From Firmicutes bacterium UBA5388 (lineage in GTDB: Bacteria > Bacillota > UBA4882 > UBA10575), in the NCBI GenBank assembly GCA_002409975.1, contig DHOO01000108.1, positions 1 through 8,069 on the forward strand: 8,069 nt of DNA, given 5' to 3'. Position numbers and translations under genes: made by a program. Of this stretch, positions 1-6,499 are shown piece by piece. The notes under the pieces are model-generated. The model was not told where the DNA came from, did no database searches, and worked only from the letters and a program-made list of their open reading frames with translations. Numbering within the stretch: position 1 is the stretch's first letter; every line of letters starts with the position of its first letter.

Positions 1-1368
1 GGAAAATCCACACTGATGAAGATCCTAATCGGCATGTATGAAGCCGATAGTGGAAAAATAAAATTTAATGGAAAGGAAGTTAATTTTCGAAAAGTCAATG
101 ACGCGCTCAATGCCGGGATCTCTATGATCTACCAGGAATTGAGTCCTGTACCGTATATGACAGTTGCTGAAAATATATTTTTAGGAAAAGAACTGTGTTA
201 TAAGAATTCTTTTTTGGTAAATGATCGGGAAATGGAGAAAAAGACTACAGAGCTTTTGGAGCAGCTTGAAATCAATATTGACCCAAAAACGAAAATGAGA
301 GACCTTTCTACTGCCTATACTCAGATGGTAGAGATTGCTAAAGCCATCTCCTATGATTCAAAGCTGGTTATTATGGATGAACCGACTTCAGCTATAACGG
401 AAAAGGAAATTGAAGATTTATTCAAAATTATTAAATGGCTCAAAGGAAAAGGCGTGTCGATAATTTATATTTCCCATAAATTGGACGAAATTTTTAGAAT
501 TGCTGATGAAATAACTGTTTTGAGAGACGGAGAGTTGGTTACGACAGTTGATGCCAAGGAAACAAATAATGAAAAATTGATCGAAATGATGGTTGGTAGG
601 GAGTTAAAACAGCTGTTTCCTAAGGTAAATGGAAAAATCGGGGAAGTTGTTTTAGAAATAAGAAACTTCTGTAGTAGTATATTTCATGATGTAAATATTA
701 GTGTGCGCAAGGGTGAAATCTTGGGAATAGCCGGACTGATGGGCGCCGGGCGTACAGAAGTAATGGAAAGTCTCTATGGACTAACACCTCGTGATAGCGG
801 TGAAATTTACATAAATAAGCGGAAAGTCAATATAAAATCTCCTCAGGATGCGGTGAAATATAAAATAGGCTTTTTAACCGAAGACAGAAAACTTTCCGGT
901 CTATTTTTACCATTAGCAGTCGATGATAACACGGTCATCGCTAATATTAACAGCTATATTAAGGCCGGCCTCATTAGCCACAAATCCGTTGAGGACGATT
1001 GCAATCAAATGATTGAACTGTTAAGCATTAAAACCCCGGGATTAAGGCAAATAGTTAATAATTTGAGCGGGGGAAACCAACAGAAAGTTTTAATCGCCAG
1101 ATGGCTCCTGATCAATGCAGATATTCTCATTCTGGATGAGCCGACCAGAGGAATTGATGTCGGCGCCAAATCTGAGATTCATAGACTGATGTCAAAGCTA
1201 GCCAATGAGGGAAAGGCTATTATCATGATTTCATCAGAGTTGCCGGAGATTCTGGGGATGAGTGACCGCATCGTTGTCATGCATGAAGGTAGGAAAACGG
1301 GCGAATTAACCAGAGAAGAAGCAACTCAGGAAAAGATTATGAAGCTGGCGACGGGAATGGTTAGCTAA
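1..1368 (+). CDS. Sugar (probably inositol) ABC transporter ATP-binding protein, 5' partial
   Basis: This is the cytoplasmic ATPase of a carbohydrate ABC importer of the RbsA/MglA/XylG type, with two fused nucleotide-binding domains. The reading frame is open from base 1 and begins inside the first Walker A motif (GKSTLMK), so roughly 45 N-terminal residues of a usual ~500 lie outside the window; 455 are visible. In visible numbering, domain 1 shows the Q-loop (Q45), a signature region LSTAYTQ near 102, Walker B DEPTS at 126-130 and the H-loop histidine at 159. Domain 2 has the family's degenerate Walker A GLMGAGRTE at 245-253, an intact LSGGNQQ signature at 355-361, Walker B LDEPTRGID near 378-386, and serine in place of the switch histidine (MISSE, 409-413). 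That asymmetry is normal for this family. A permease and iolI follow within 25 bases each, so inositol or inosose is the inferred substrate. The family call is very secure; the substrate is inference. Confidence 0.95.
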   Translation, partial: GKSTLMKILIGMYEADSGKIKFNGKEVNFRKVNDALNAGISMIYQELSPVPYMTVAENIFLGKELCYKNSFLVNDREMEKKTTELLEQLEINIDPKTKMRDLSTAYTQMVEIAKAISYDSKLVIMDEPTSAITEKEIEDLFKIIKWLKGKGVSIIYISHKLDEIFRIADEITVLRDGELVTTVDAKETNNEKLIEMMVGRELKQLFPKVNGKIGEVVLEIRNFCSSIFHDVNISVRKGEILGIAGLMGAGRTEVMESLYGLTPRDSGEIYINKRKVNIKSPQDAVKYKIGFLTEDRKLSGLFLPLAVDDNTVIANINSYIKAGLISHKSVEDDCNQMIELLSIKTPGLRQIVNNLSGGNQQKVLIARWLLINADILILDEPTRGIDVGAKSEIHRLMSKLANEGKAIIMISSELPEILGMSDRIVVMHEGRKTGELTREEATQEKIMKLATGMVS

Positions 1369-1377
1369 TTTGAAGAT

Positions 1378-1382
1378 GGGAG
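1378..1382 (+). promoter_or_regulatory. Ribosome binding site deciding the permease start
   Basis: GGGAG lies 8 bases before the ATG at 1391. The in-frame upstream candidates, TTG at 1370 and ATG at 1376, have no such site at a proper distance. The start at 1391 is therefore preferred, which gives a 22-base gap after the ATPase stop. Confidence 0.6.
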
Positions 1383-1390
1383 TTGAAAAA

Positions 1391-2362
1391 ATGTCTAAAA
1401 TAGTTACTGCTCATGAAAATAAAAGCCAACCTTTATTAGGGAATTTTATTAAAGCCAACATTAGAATCTTACAAACAGTTTCTATCTTAATTGGCATGAT
1501 TATCTTATTATCAATCTTGTCTCCGTATTTTCTCCAGGTCCGAAACTTACTCAATGTAGTCAGACAAATTTCCCTGATCGCCATCATCGGAATGGGAGTT
1601 ACCATGTGTATCATTACGACCGGTATCGATTTAAGCTCCGGATCGGTTTTAGCTTTGGCCGGGGTGATAGCTGCCAGTTTTGGCCAAGGGCAACACCCTC
1701 TAATCGTTGCGATCCTTCTTGGTTTAGCCGCTGGCGCCGTTGCCGGTTTTATTAACGGTTCCATCTCTGCGTTGGGAGGCATTCCACCATTCATAGCTAC
1801 TCTTGGGATGATGACAGCGGCCAGAGGTTTGGCCCTGATTTACAGTGATGGCAGGCCAATAACCGGTCTGTCCGAGGCCTTCGAGTTTATTGGTGGAGGG
1901 TATATTCTGGGTATACCAGTACCAATATACATTATGGTGCTTGTGGCCGTCATCTCCCATATTCTGTTAAAGCACACCAAGTTTGGAAAGTATGTCTATG
2001 CAATCGGTGGCAACCAGCAGGCGGCGATTGTTTCAGGCATCAATGTCAAAAAATATCTGATCATGGTTTATACTTACGCCGGAACTTTAGCCGCGCTTTC
2101 CGGAATCATTCTGGCGGCCAGACTTAGCGCGGGCCAACCTACCGCCGGTGTTAGTTATGAACTTGATGCCATCGCTTCGGCTGTTATTGGCGGAACAAGT
2201 CAAGCCGGCGGGATCGGAACAATTCCCGGGACAATAATTGGCGCTCTGATTATGGGAGTACTAAACAATGGGTTGGTTCTGTTAAATGTTTCCCCATATT
2301 TGCAGATGGTCTTAAAAGGGGTAGTAATTGTGGTTGCTGTGCTCTTGGATAAGAAGAGATAA
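1391..2362 (+). CDS. Sugar (probably inositol) ABC transporter permease, RbsC family
   Basis: This is an integral membrane permease of the RbsC/AraH family (BPD_transp_2 type), forming the translocation channel for the ATPase encoded just upstream. With the start at 1391 it has 323 residues, a normal length. It is strongly hydrophobic, with a short cytoplasmic N-terminus and a first membrane segment near residues 27-47, followed by many more. Family motifs are visible: GIDLSSGSVLAL at 78-89, PPFIATLGMM at 132-141, the cytoplasmic loop GKYVYAIGGNQQAAIVSGI at 199-217, and ELDAIASAVIGGTS with GGIGT near 257-277. The longer in-frame start (TTG at 1370) would add seven residues but lacks a good ribosome binding site. 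It follows the ATPase by 22 bases and precedes iolI by 21, so the three are probably cotranscribed. The family is certain; the substrate is inferred from iolI. Confidence 0.94.
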   Translation: MSKIVTAHENKSQPLLGNFIKANIRILQTVSILIGMIILLSILSPYFLQVRNLLNVVRQISLIAIIGMGVTMCIITTGIDLSSGSVLALAGVIAASFGQGQHPLIVAILLGLAAGAVAGFINGSISALGGIPPFIATLGMMTAARGLALIYSDGRPITGLSEAFEFIGGGYILGIPVPIYIMVLVAVISHILLKHTKFGKYVYAIGGNQQAAIVSGINVKKYLIMVYTYAGTLAALSGIILAARLSAGQPTAGVSYELDAIASAVIGGTSQAGGIGTIPGTIIGALIMGVLNNGLVLLNVSPYLQMVLKGVVIVVAVLLDKKR

Positions 2363-2383
2363 GGAGAAAGAGGAGGGGCAAGA

Positions 2384-3220
2384 ATGAAAATATGTTTTAA
2401 CCAGGCAACAACAATGAAAAATTCCAATCTGGAGAAGGATCTCAGATTTTGTGAGCAATATGGTTACGAACTGATCGAAATTAGATTAGATAAACTGCGT
2501 GACTATTTAAAAAATCATACGGTAGAAGAGCTGGCGGAATTTTTTAAAAACAATCGAATCAAACCTTATGCCTTTAATGCTTTAGAATTCATCACCTTTA
2601 GGGATGAGGCGGGATATAAGCAGATCAAGGATGACTTGAAGTTCTTATGTGAAGTAGGAGAAAAAATTAATTGTAAGAAAATTGTCGTTGTCCCCACCTT
2701 TGATATCGGCGCCTATACTAAGTCGCAAATAAAAGACGAATCAATAAGGGTGTTAAACGAGCTGGCGGATACGGCAGAAAATTATGGAGTTAAATTAGCA
2801 TATGAGTTTGTGGGCTATCCCAACTGTTCTGTTAATACCTTCGGTCAGACTTATGAAATAGTAAAATCGTTGAATAGAAACAGTGTAGGAATGGTCTTGG
2901 ATTGTTTTCATTTTCACGCCATGGGTTCAAGAATCGAAGATTTGCAAGCAGCAGATCCGGACAAGATCTTTATTTTTCACATTGACGATGCAGAGGATCT
3001 GCCGATTGGAGCACTAAGAGATGACAAGCGGTTATGGCCTGGCGAAGGAGTAATTGATCTCGATTTGATCCTCAAGACCTTAAAGGAAATCGGCTACGAT
3101 GAGATGGTGTCGGTCGAATTGTTCAGGCCTGAATACTGGGATTGGGAGATCGAAGACGCCATTAGGGTTGGAAAGGAAAAGACGGAAAAAATAGTTGGAA
3201 AATATTTTGAGATCGAGTAA
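2384..3220 (+). CDS. iolI: 2-keto-myo-inositol isomerase (inosose isomerase) IolI
   Basis: IolI is a cytoplasmic metal-dependent TIM-barrel enzyme of the AP-endonuclease-2 / sugar phosphate isomerase superfamily. It interconverts 2-keto-myo-inositol and 1-keto-D-chiro-inositol, linking chiro-inositol to myo-inositol breakdown. The 278 residues match the length of Bacillus subtilis IolI as I recall it and align with it nearly end to end: MKICFNQATTMKNSNL at the start, AYEFVGYPNCSVNTF, VLDCFHFHAMGS, IFHIDDAEDLPIG and VSVELFRPEYW. The metal ligands known for the Bacillus enzyme (Glu142, Asp174, His200, Glu246) correspond to E141, D173, H199 and E245, offset by a one-residue deletion near residue 35. 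The start is set by AGGAGG at 2371-2376, 7 bases before the ATG. It is the last gene of the ATPase-permease cluster. No other iol gene (iolB, C, D, E or G) is in the window. A related isomerase of slightly different specificity remains possible. Confidence 0.9.
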   Translation: MKICFNQATTMKNSNLEKDLRFCEQYGYELIEIRLDKLRDYLKNHTVEELAEFFKNNRIKPYAFNALEFITFRDEAGYKQIKDDLKFLCEVGEKINCKKIVVVPTFDIGAYTKSQIKDESIRVLNELADTAENYGVKLAYEFVGYPNCSVNTFGQTYEIVKSLNRNSVGMVLDCFHFHAMGSRIEDLQAADPDKIFIFHIDDAEDLPIGALRDDKRLWPGEGVIDLDLILKTLKEIGYDEMVSVELFRPEYWDWEIEDAIRVGKEKTEKIVGKYFEIE

Positions 3221-3300
3221 GTTTTCAAGGAACACCTGTCAACTATCTGTACTTAAAGAAACTTGGAAAACAGGAGAACCAGATTAGCGGAGAGTAAGGG

Positions 3301-3405
3301 ATGAAAAGGGTAAGGAGGCAGGATCATCAGACATTGGGTAATAATCCTGATAACATTAAAAAATGCGTATGGATTGTGAGAGAAGAAATAACGTTGTTTT
3401 CATAG
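3301..3405 (+). CDS. Possible 34-residue small ORF, doubtful
   Basis: A short ORF starts at ATG 3301 and ends at TAG 3403-3405, encoding MKRVRRQDHQ followed by 24 more residues. A purine-rich GGAGAGTAAGGG just before the ATG could act as a ribosome binding site, although its last bases are too close for ideal spacing. The peptide is basic at its N-terminus and has no membrane segment or motif I recognise. Its stop overlaps the -35 element of the likely sigma-28 promoter for the MCP gene. It could be a chance ORF in the 222-base gap between iolI and the MCP gene, or a leader peptide. Confidence 0.12.
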   Translation: MKRVRRQDHQTLGNNPDNIKKCVWIVREEITLFS

Positions 3406-3429
3406 AAGGTATTTTTCTCCACCCGATTT
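3403..3429 (+). promoter_or_regulatory. Sigma-28 (SigD/FliA) type promoter for the MCP gene
   Basis: TAGA at 3403-3406 and CCCGATTT at 3422-3429 are separated by exactly 15 bases. The Bacillus SigD consensus is TAAA, 15 bases, GCCGATAT, so 3 of 4 and 6 of 8 positions match with ideal spacing. Transcription would begin about 3435-3437, roughly 20 bases before the MCP start at 3458. Chemotaxis receptor genes are commonly in this regulon. The match was found by eye; no score was computed. Confidence 0.6.
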
Positions 3430-3444
3430 AAGCGTAATAAAGAT

Positions 3445-3454
3445 GGAGATGAGG
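3445..3454 (+). promoter_or_regulatory. Ribosome binding site deciding the MCP start
   Basis: GGAGATGAGG precedes the ATG at 3458; its GGAG part is 9 bases upstream. The in-frame ATGs at 3443 and 3449 have no such site upstream, and 3443 would lie only a few bases after the predicted transcription start. The start at 3458 is therefore chosen. Confidence 0.55.
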
Positions 3455-3457
3455 AAT

Positions 3458-5158
3458 ATGTTTAAAAACCTGCTACAGCCTTCTTTAAAGTTAAAACTGA
3501 TATCTGTGTTTATTATTGGTCTCTTATTAGTAGGCGGAATGGGTTTAGGTTCCTACCTTATTACCCGCGGCACGATTCGTAAACTGAATCAGATGGCGGA
3601 GACTAATATTATGGCCAATGATCTAATTGGATTTGCTGATGAAGTCATAAGAACTTTCTCCCTCTATTTCCGTGATCGGAAAGAAGAAGATGGGCAAAAA
3701 ATCCTCTCTCATTTGGCTAATATTGATAATAATTTAGCATTATTAAAGCAACAGATTAGTGATGAGGAGGGTATAAGTTCTTTACTGTATTTGGAAAGAC
3801 TCAATCTCAATTTTCAGTCAACGGCAAAAGAAGCATTTGCTCTTCTCCAGCCTGGCCAAAAAGGTGTAACCGGAATTTATATCCAAAAAATTGATAGTCT
3901 GAAGAAAATGAACGAGTTTTTGAAGGTCAATGTTCAAGAGTTAATTACCATTGAATTAAACTATTACAAACAGCTCAAAACCGAATTAGATCGGCAAACA
4001 GCGCAGACTGGATTTATTACCTTACTCTCTGTAATTATTATCGGAGGATTAAGTATAACGGGAGCGTTTATCTTCTTAAATAAAACAGCCGGAACGATTT
4101 CTAACGTAGCTAATCTCTCCCAACAGATTGCGGAGGGAGTTTTAGCAGTTGGAGCGGTTGAAGTTCAATCCCGAGATGAAATAGCTATTTTAGCACGCTC
4201 CTTTAATAAGATGAGTGAAAATCTTCGAGAATTAATTAAAAAAATCAGTAATCATAGTGACCAAATTGCTTCTTCCGCTGATATTTTAAAAGCCAACACC
4301 GAACAGACCGCTCTGATTAGCGAGCAGATTGCCGTCAGTATCCAACAGGTTTCCGATGGAGCCGGCGAACAAGCTAATGAAGCGCAGAAAACCGTCCAGG
4401 TTATCAACCACCTACTGGAGAGTAGCGACAAGGTGGCCCGGAGCGCTGTTCAAATGTGGGATACCGCCGAAAAAGCCACCAAGGCCGCAACCGAAGGGAA
4501 TGAGATCGTAAACGGCTTGATTAAACAGATTACTAAAATTGAAGAAGAAATTATTTCCACCCAATCAGCGATTGCTCTTCAGAGACAACATTCGGACGAG
4601 ATTGGGGAAATTACCCAAGTTATTACTCAGATTGCTTCGCAAACTAATCTTTTGGCTTTAAATGCTGCTATTGAAGCAGCCAGAGCCCAGGAATATGGGC
4701 GCGGATTTGAAGTAGTAGCAGATGAAGTGCGGAAACTGGCAGGAGGCTCCGCCGAGGCTGCCGAGACCATTTCAGAATTACTTTCTGAACTACAGCAGGC
4801 ATCGCAGCAGGTTACCGAGAAAATGGAGATTGGAGTCGGTGAAGTAAAAACTGGAGTCCAAATGGCCAATCAAGCCCAGACTGTCTTTGAAAAGATTGTT
4901 AACACTAGTGTAGAGACAGATGAGCAAGTAAAAGCCATTACCCAAGAAATTCAGGGAATGGTATCGGAGATTAAAAATACTGAAGAAATAATCGAAAACA
5001 TCGCTGCCATTGCCGAACAGGCTTCAGCGACCAGCCAGGAAGTAGCCGCTGCCAGCGAAGAACAGTCCTCTGGCGCGCAGAATGTTTTAAATTCAACCGC
5101 TACCCTCTTTGAGATGGCTCAAAATCTTCGCCAAATGGTAAAGCAGTTTAAATTATAA
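3458..5158 (+). CDS. Methyl-accepting chemotaxis protein
   Basis: This membrane chemoreceptor signals through CheA and CheW to the flagellar motor. In the 566-residue form, a first membrane helix lies at about 14-35, an extracytoplasmic domain of about 150 residues that looks entirely helical (four-helix-bundle type) spans 36-185, and a second membrane helix lies at about 186-207. A HAMP domain follows at about 208-261, ending in DEIAILARSFNKM. The remainder is the signalling coiled coil, with its hairpin tip in IASQTNLLALNAAIEAAR (392-409) followed by GRGFEVVADEVRKLA. The arms on either side of the tip are about 21-22 heptads each, consistent with the 44H class. The protein ends in MVKQFKL with no CheR/CheB tether pentapeptide. 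It has its own sigma-28-like promoter and a terminator. Lying between two halves of sugar transport genes, it may sense inositol or its binding protein; that is inference. Two in-frame ATGs upstream (3443, 3449) would lengthen it by up to five residues. Confidence 0.95.
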   Translation: MFKNLLQPSLKLKLISVFIIGLLLVGGMGLGSYLITRGTIRKLNQMAETNIMANDLIGFADEVIRTFSLYFRDRKEEDGQKILSHLANIDNNLALLKQQISDEEGISSLLYLERLNLNFQSTAKEAFALLQPGQKGVTGIYIQKIDSLKKMNEFLKVNVQELITIELNYYKQLKTELDRQTAQTGFITLLSVIIIGGLSITGAFIFLNKTAGTISNVANLSQQIAEGVLAVGAVEVQSRDEIAILARSFNKMSENLRELIKKISNHSDQIASSADILKANTEQTALISEQIAVSIQQVSDGAGEQANEAQKTVQVINHLLESSDKVARSAVQMWDTAEKATKAATEGNEIVNGLIKQITKIEEEIISTQSAIALQRQHSDEIGEITQVITQIASQTNLLALNAAIEAARAQEYGRGFEVVADEVRKLAGGSAEAAETISELLSELQQASQQVTEKMEIGVGEVKTGVQMANQAQTVFEKIVNTSVETDEQVKAITQEIQGMVSEIKNTEEIIENIAAIAEQASATSQEVAAASEEQSSGAQNVLNSTATLFEMAQNLRQMVKQFKL

Positions 5159-5196
5159 CATTCCATAACAAATTCGGAATTTATGATTTTCACAGG

Positions 5197-5232
5197 GAAC
5201 ACTTCTATTTGGCTGGAAGTGTTCTTTATTTA
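5197..5232 (+). terminator. Rho-independent terminator after the MCP gene
   Basis: GAACACTTC (5197-5205) and GAAGTGTTC (5216-5224) form a perfect 9-base-pair stem with a 10-base loop, followed directly by the T-rich tail TTTATTTA. It lies 38 bases after the MCP stop and separates that gene from the next module. Confidence 0.8.
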
Positions 5233-5258
5233 ATGCTCCGAACCCTTGATGATTTATT

Positions 5259-5288
5259 TTGCTTTGGAAAGGTGAAATATGAGATAAT
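5259..5288 (+). promoter_or_regulatory. Weak sigma-A-like promoter candidate for the binding-protein gene
   Basis: TTGCTT (5259-5264) and GATAAT (5283-5288) are 18 bases apart. The -10 element matches 5 of 6 consensus bases but the -35 only 3 of 6. AT-rich DNA yields such matches by chance, so this is only the best candidate seen between the MCP terminator and the next gene. Confidence 0.3.
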
Positions 5289-5377
5289 AACAATGATTAA
5301 TTAAAAACGAAAAAAATAGAGTATAAAGTAAGAACTTTAAAGATCAAGGGAATTGCATAATTACCACTAGCAGCAAT

Positions 5378-5387
5378 TTATCCACAA
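5378..5387 (+). promoter_or_regulatory. Consensus DnaA box
   Basis: TTATCCACAA contains the exact DnaA-box consensus TTATCCACA. It lies 120 bases before the binding-protein start, downstream of the candidate promoter. A perfect 9-base match is expected by chance well under once in a window of this size. Binding or a regulatory role is not shown. Confidence 0.45.
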
Positions 5388-5436
5388 CAAAGCGCCTGAC
5401 TTTGGTAGTTGTTCGAGTTGTTACCCTGGATTTTTC

Positions 5437-5446
5437 TTGTGGTTAG
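5437..5446 (-). promoter_or_regulatory. Imperfect inverted DnaA box
   Basis: TTGTGGTTAG reads CTAACCACAA on the minus strand, matching 8 of 10 bases of the upstream site in opposite orientation. The sites are about 50 bases apart. Its value depends on the perfect partner. Confidence 0.25.
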
Positions 5447-5506
5447 TTTTAAATTATTTAATTATGCTCTTCCTTAATCACAGATATTGAGGAAGAAGGT
5501 GAAAAG

Positions 5507-6457
5507 ATGAAAAAACTATTAGTTTTCTTATTGATAATTGGAGTACTAGTAATGGTTTTTAGTACTGTTTTAGCTAAAAACTATAAAATTGCAGTTGTGT
5601 TTAAAGCCTTAAATAGCGACTGGTGGAAGACAGTACAGGCTGGTGTGAATGCTGGCGCTAAAGATTTTAATGTCGAAGTAAGTGTAGTTGGTCCCCAAGC
5701 AGAAACTGCCGTTATGGAGCAATTTAATATGATCCAAGACCAAATAAACCGTAACATCGATGCTTTAGTTGTAGCCCCTTTAAGACCGACAACAACAAAT
5801 CAAGCTTTTGAACAAGCGAAAAAAGCAGGAATTCCTGTGTTTGTGTTTGATACCAAAGCTAATTGGCCAGACCAGGTAACATTTATCGGTCTTGATAATT
5901 ATGATATTGCCAGAGGCCTTGGGAAATATATCAGAGAGAAAGTGCTGACCACAGGCGGAAACCTTGTTATTATTAGGGGCGCGATGGGAGATAAAACCCA
6001 TGATGATCGGGTCAATGGTGTTCTTGATGAGGTTAAAGGCGCCAACATAGAGGTTCTTACGATTCAACCTGGTAATAGTGAACGTGGTATAGCAATGAAT
6101 GTGATGCAAAATATTTTGTTGGTTCACCAAAATGTGGACTTGGTTTTTTGTACAAACGATGAGATGGCGCTGGGAGCATTGCGGGCAGTTGAGACGATGC
6201 GGACACGAACTAAGATTAAGGTAATTGGCTGGGATGGCACTTCTAATGCCCTCGCTTCTATTAGGGATGGAAAGCTTTATGCGACCGTGGATGGTAATGC
6301 CTTTTGTATGGGGTATGATGTTGTTAAATATGTGGTCAAATATCTGAACGGAGAAAAAATTGATAAGAATATCGAAGTGGATTATTCGATTATTGATCAT
6401 ACGAATTTCGAAAAATTCATCGAACGACTCCAGAAAGTATTAAAGCGAAAGATTTAA
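5507..6457 (+). CDS. Sugar ABC transporter substrate-binding protein (Peripla_BP_4 / RbsB-like)
   Basis: This is a secreted type-1 periplasmic binding protein that captures a sugar or polyol and delivers it to an RbsC-type permease. Its 316 residues begin with a signal peptide (MKKLL, a hydrophobic core, and a likely cleavage after VLA at residue 23) without a lipobox cysteine. The two-lobed fold is evident: KIAVVFKALNSDWW near 27-40, VFVFDTKA near 111-118, DDR at 166-168, FCTNDEMALGALRAV at 214-228 and VIGWDGTSNALASIRDG at 239-255. These match ligand-contact segments of RbsB (its Asp89, Arg141, Asn190 and Asp215 regions). The usual Gln after ATV is replaced by Asp-Gly at 262-263, suggesting a ligand other than ribose. 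AAGG at 5496-5499 supports the start. A second permease follows 42 bases later with no terminator between. Inositol is plausible from the neighbouring iolI but not proven. Confidence 0.92.
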   Translation: MKKLLVFLLIIGVLVMVFSTVLAKNYKIAVVFKALNSDWWKTVQAGVNAGAKDFNVEVSVVGPQAETAVMEQFNMIQDQINRNIDALVVAPLRPTTTNQAFEQAKKAGIPVFVFDTKANWPDQVTFIGLDNYDIARGLGKYIREKVLTTGGNLVIIRGAMGDKTHDDRVNGVLDEVKGANIEVLTIQPGNSERGIAMNVMQNILLVHQNVDLVFCTNDEMALGALRAVETMRTRTKIKVIGWDGTSNALASIRDGKLYATVDGNAFCMGYDVVKYVVKYLNGEKIDKNIEVDYSIIDHTNFEKFIERLQKVLKRKI

Positions 6458-6499
6458 TAACTTTTAGTACGACCCAGGTAGCGAGGGGAGGAATCGAAA

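Larger units (their letters stand above)
5159..5506 (+). other. 348-base intergenic region between MCP and binding-protein genes
   Basis: No credible gene lies here. It contains the MCP terminator, a weak sigma-A-like promoter (5259-5288), a perfect DnaA-box sequence and an inverted imperfect copy (5378-5387, 5437-5446), possible nested RNA stems between them, and a small stem that touches the ribosome binding site of the next gene (5468-5496). If the weak promoter is real, the next gene has a leader of about 210 bases, long enough for regulation in the RNA. I recognise no known riboswitch. Confidence 0.7.

Noticed and set aside
1370..1390. Longer N-terminus for the first permease (TTG 1370 or ATG 1376)
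   Set aside because: Neither codon has a ribosome binding site at a usable distance, whereas ATG 1391 has GGGAG 8 bases upstream.
1411..1794. Minus-strand ORF of 127 residues inside the first permease
   Set aside because: It is the antisense of a strongly conserved membrane-protein frame, proline-rich from reversed codons, with no recognisable domain.
3221..3271. Terminator after iolI
   Set aside because: The possible stem has a bulge and a 32-base loop and no T-run follows.
4329..4511. Plus-strand 60-residue ORF inside the MCP gene
   Set aside because: It lies out of frame within the conserved signalling coiled coil and has no independent translation signal.
5243..5350. Inverted repeat CCCTTGAT (5243-5250) and ATCAAGGG (5343-5350)
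   Set aside because: The arms are only 8 bases and 92 bases apart, which is about what chance gives in a region this size.
5780..6400. Minus-strand ORF of 206 residues opposite the binding-protein gene
   Set aside because: The plus strand encodes a clear sugar-binding protein across the whole span. The antisense product shows no motif and seems to be a codon-use shadow.
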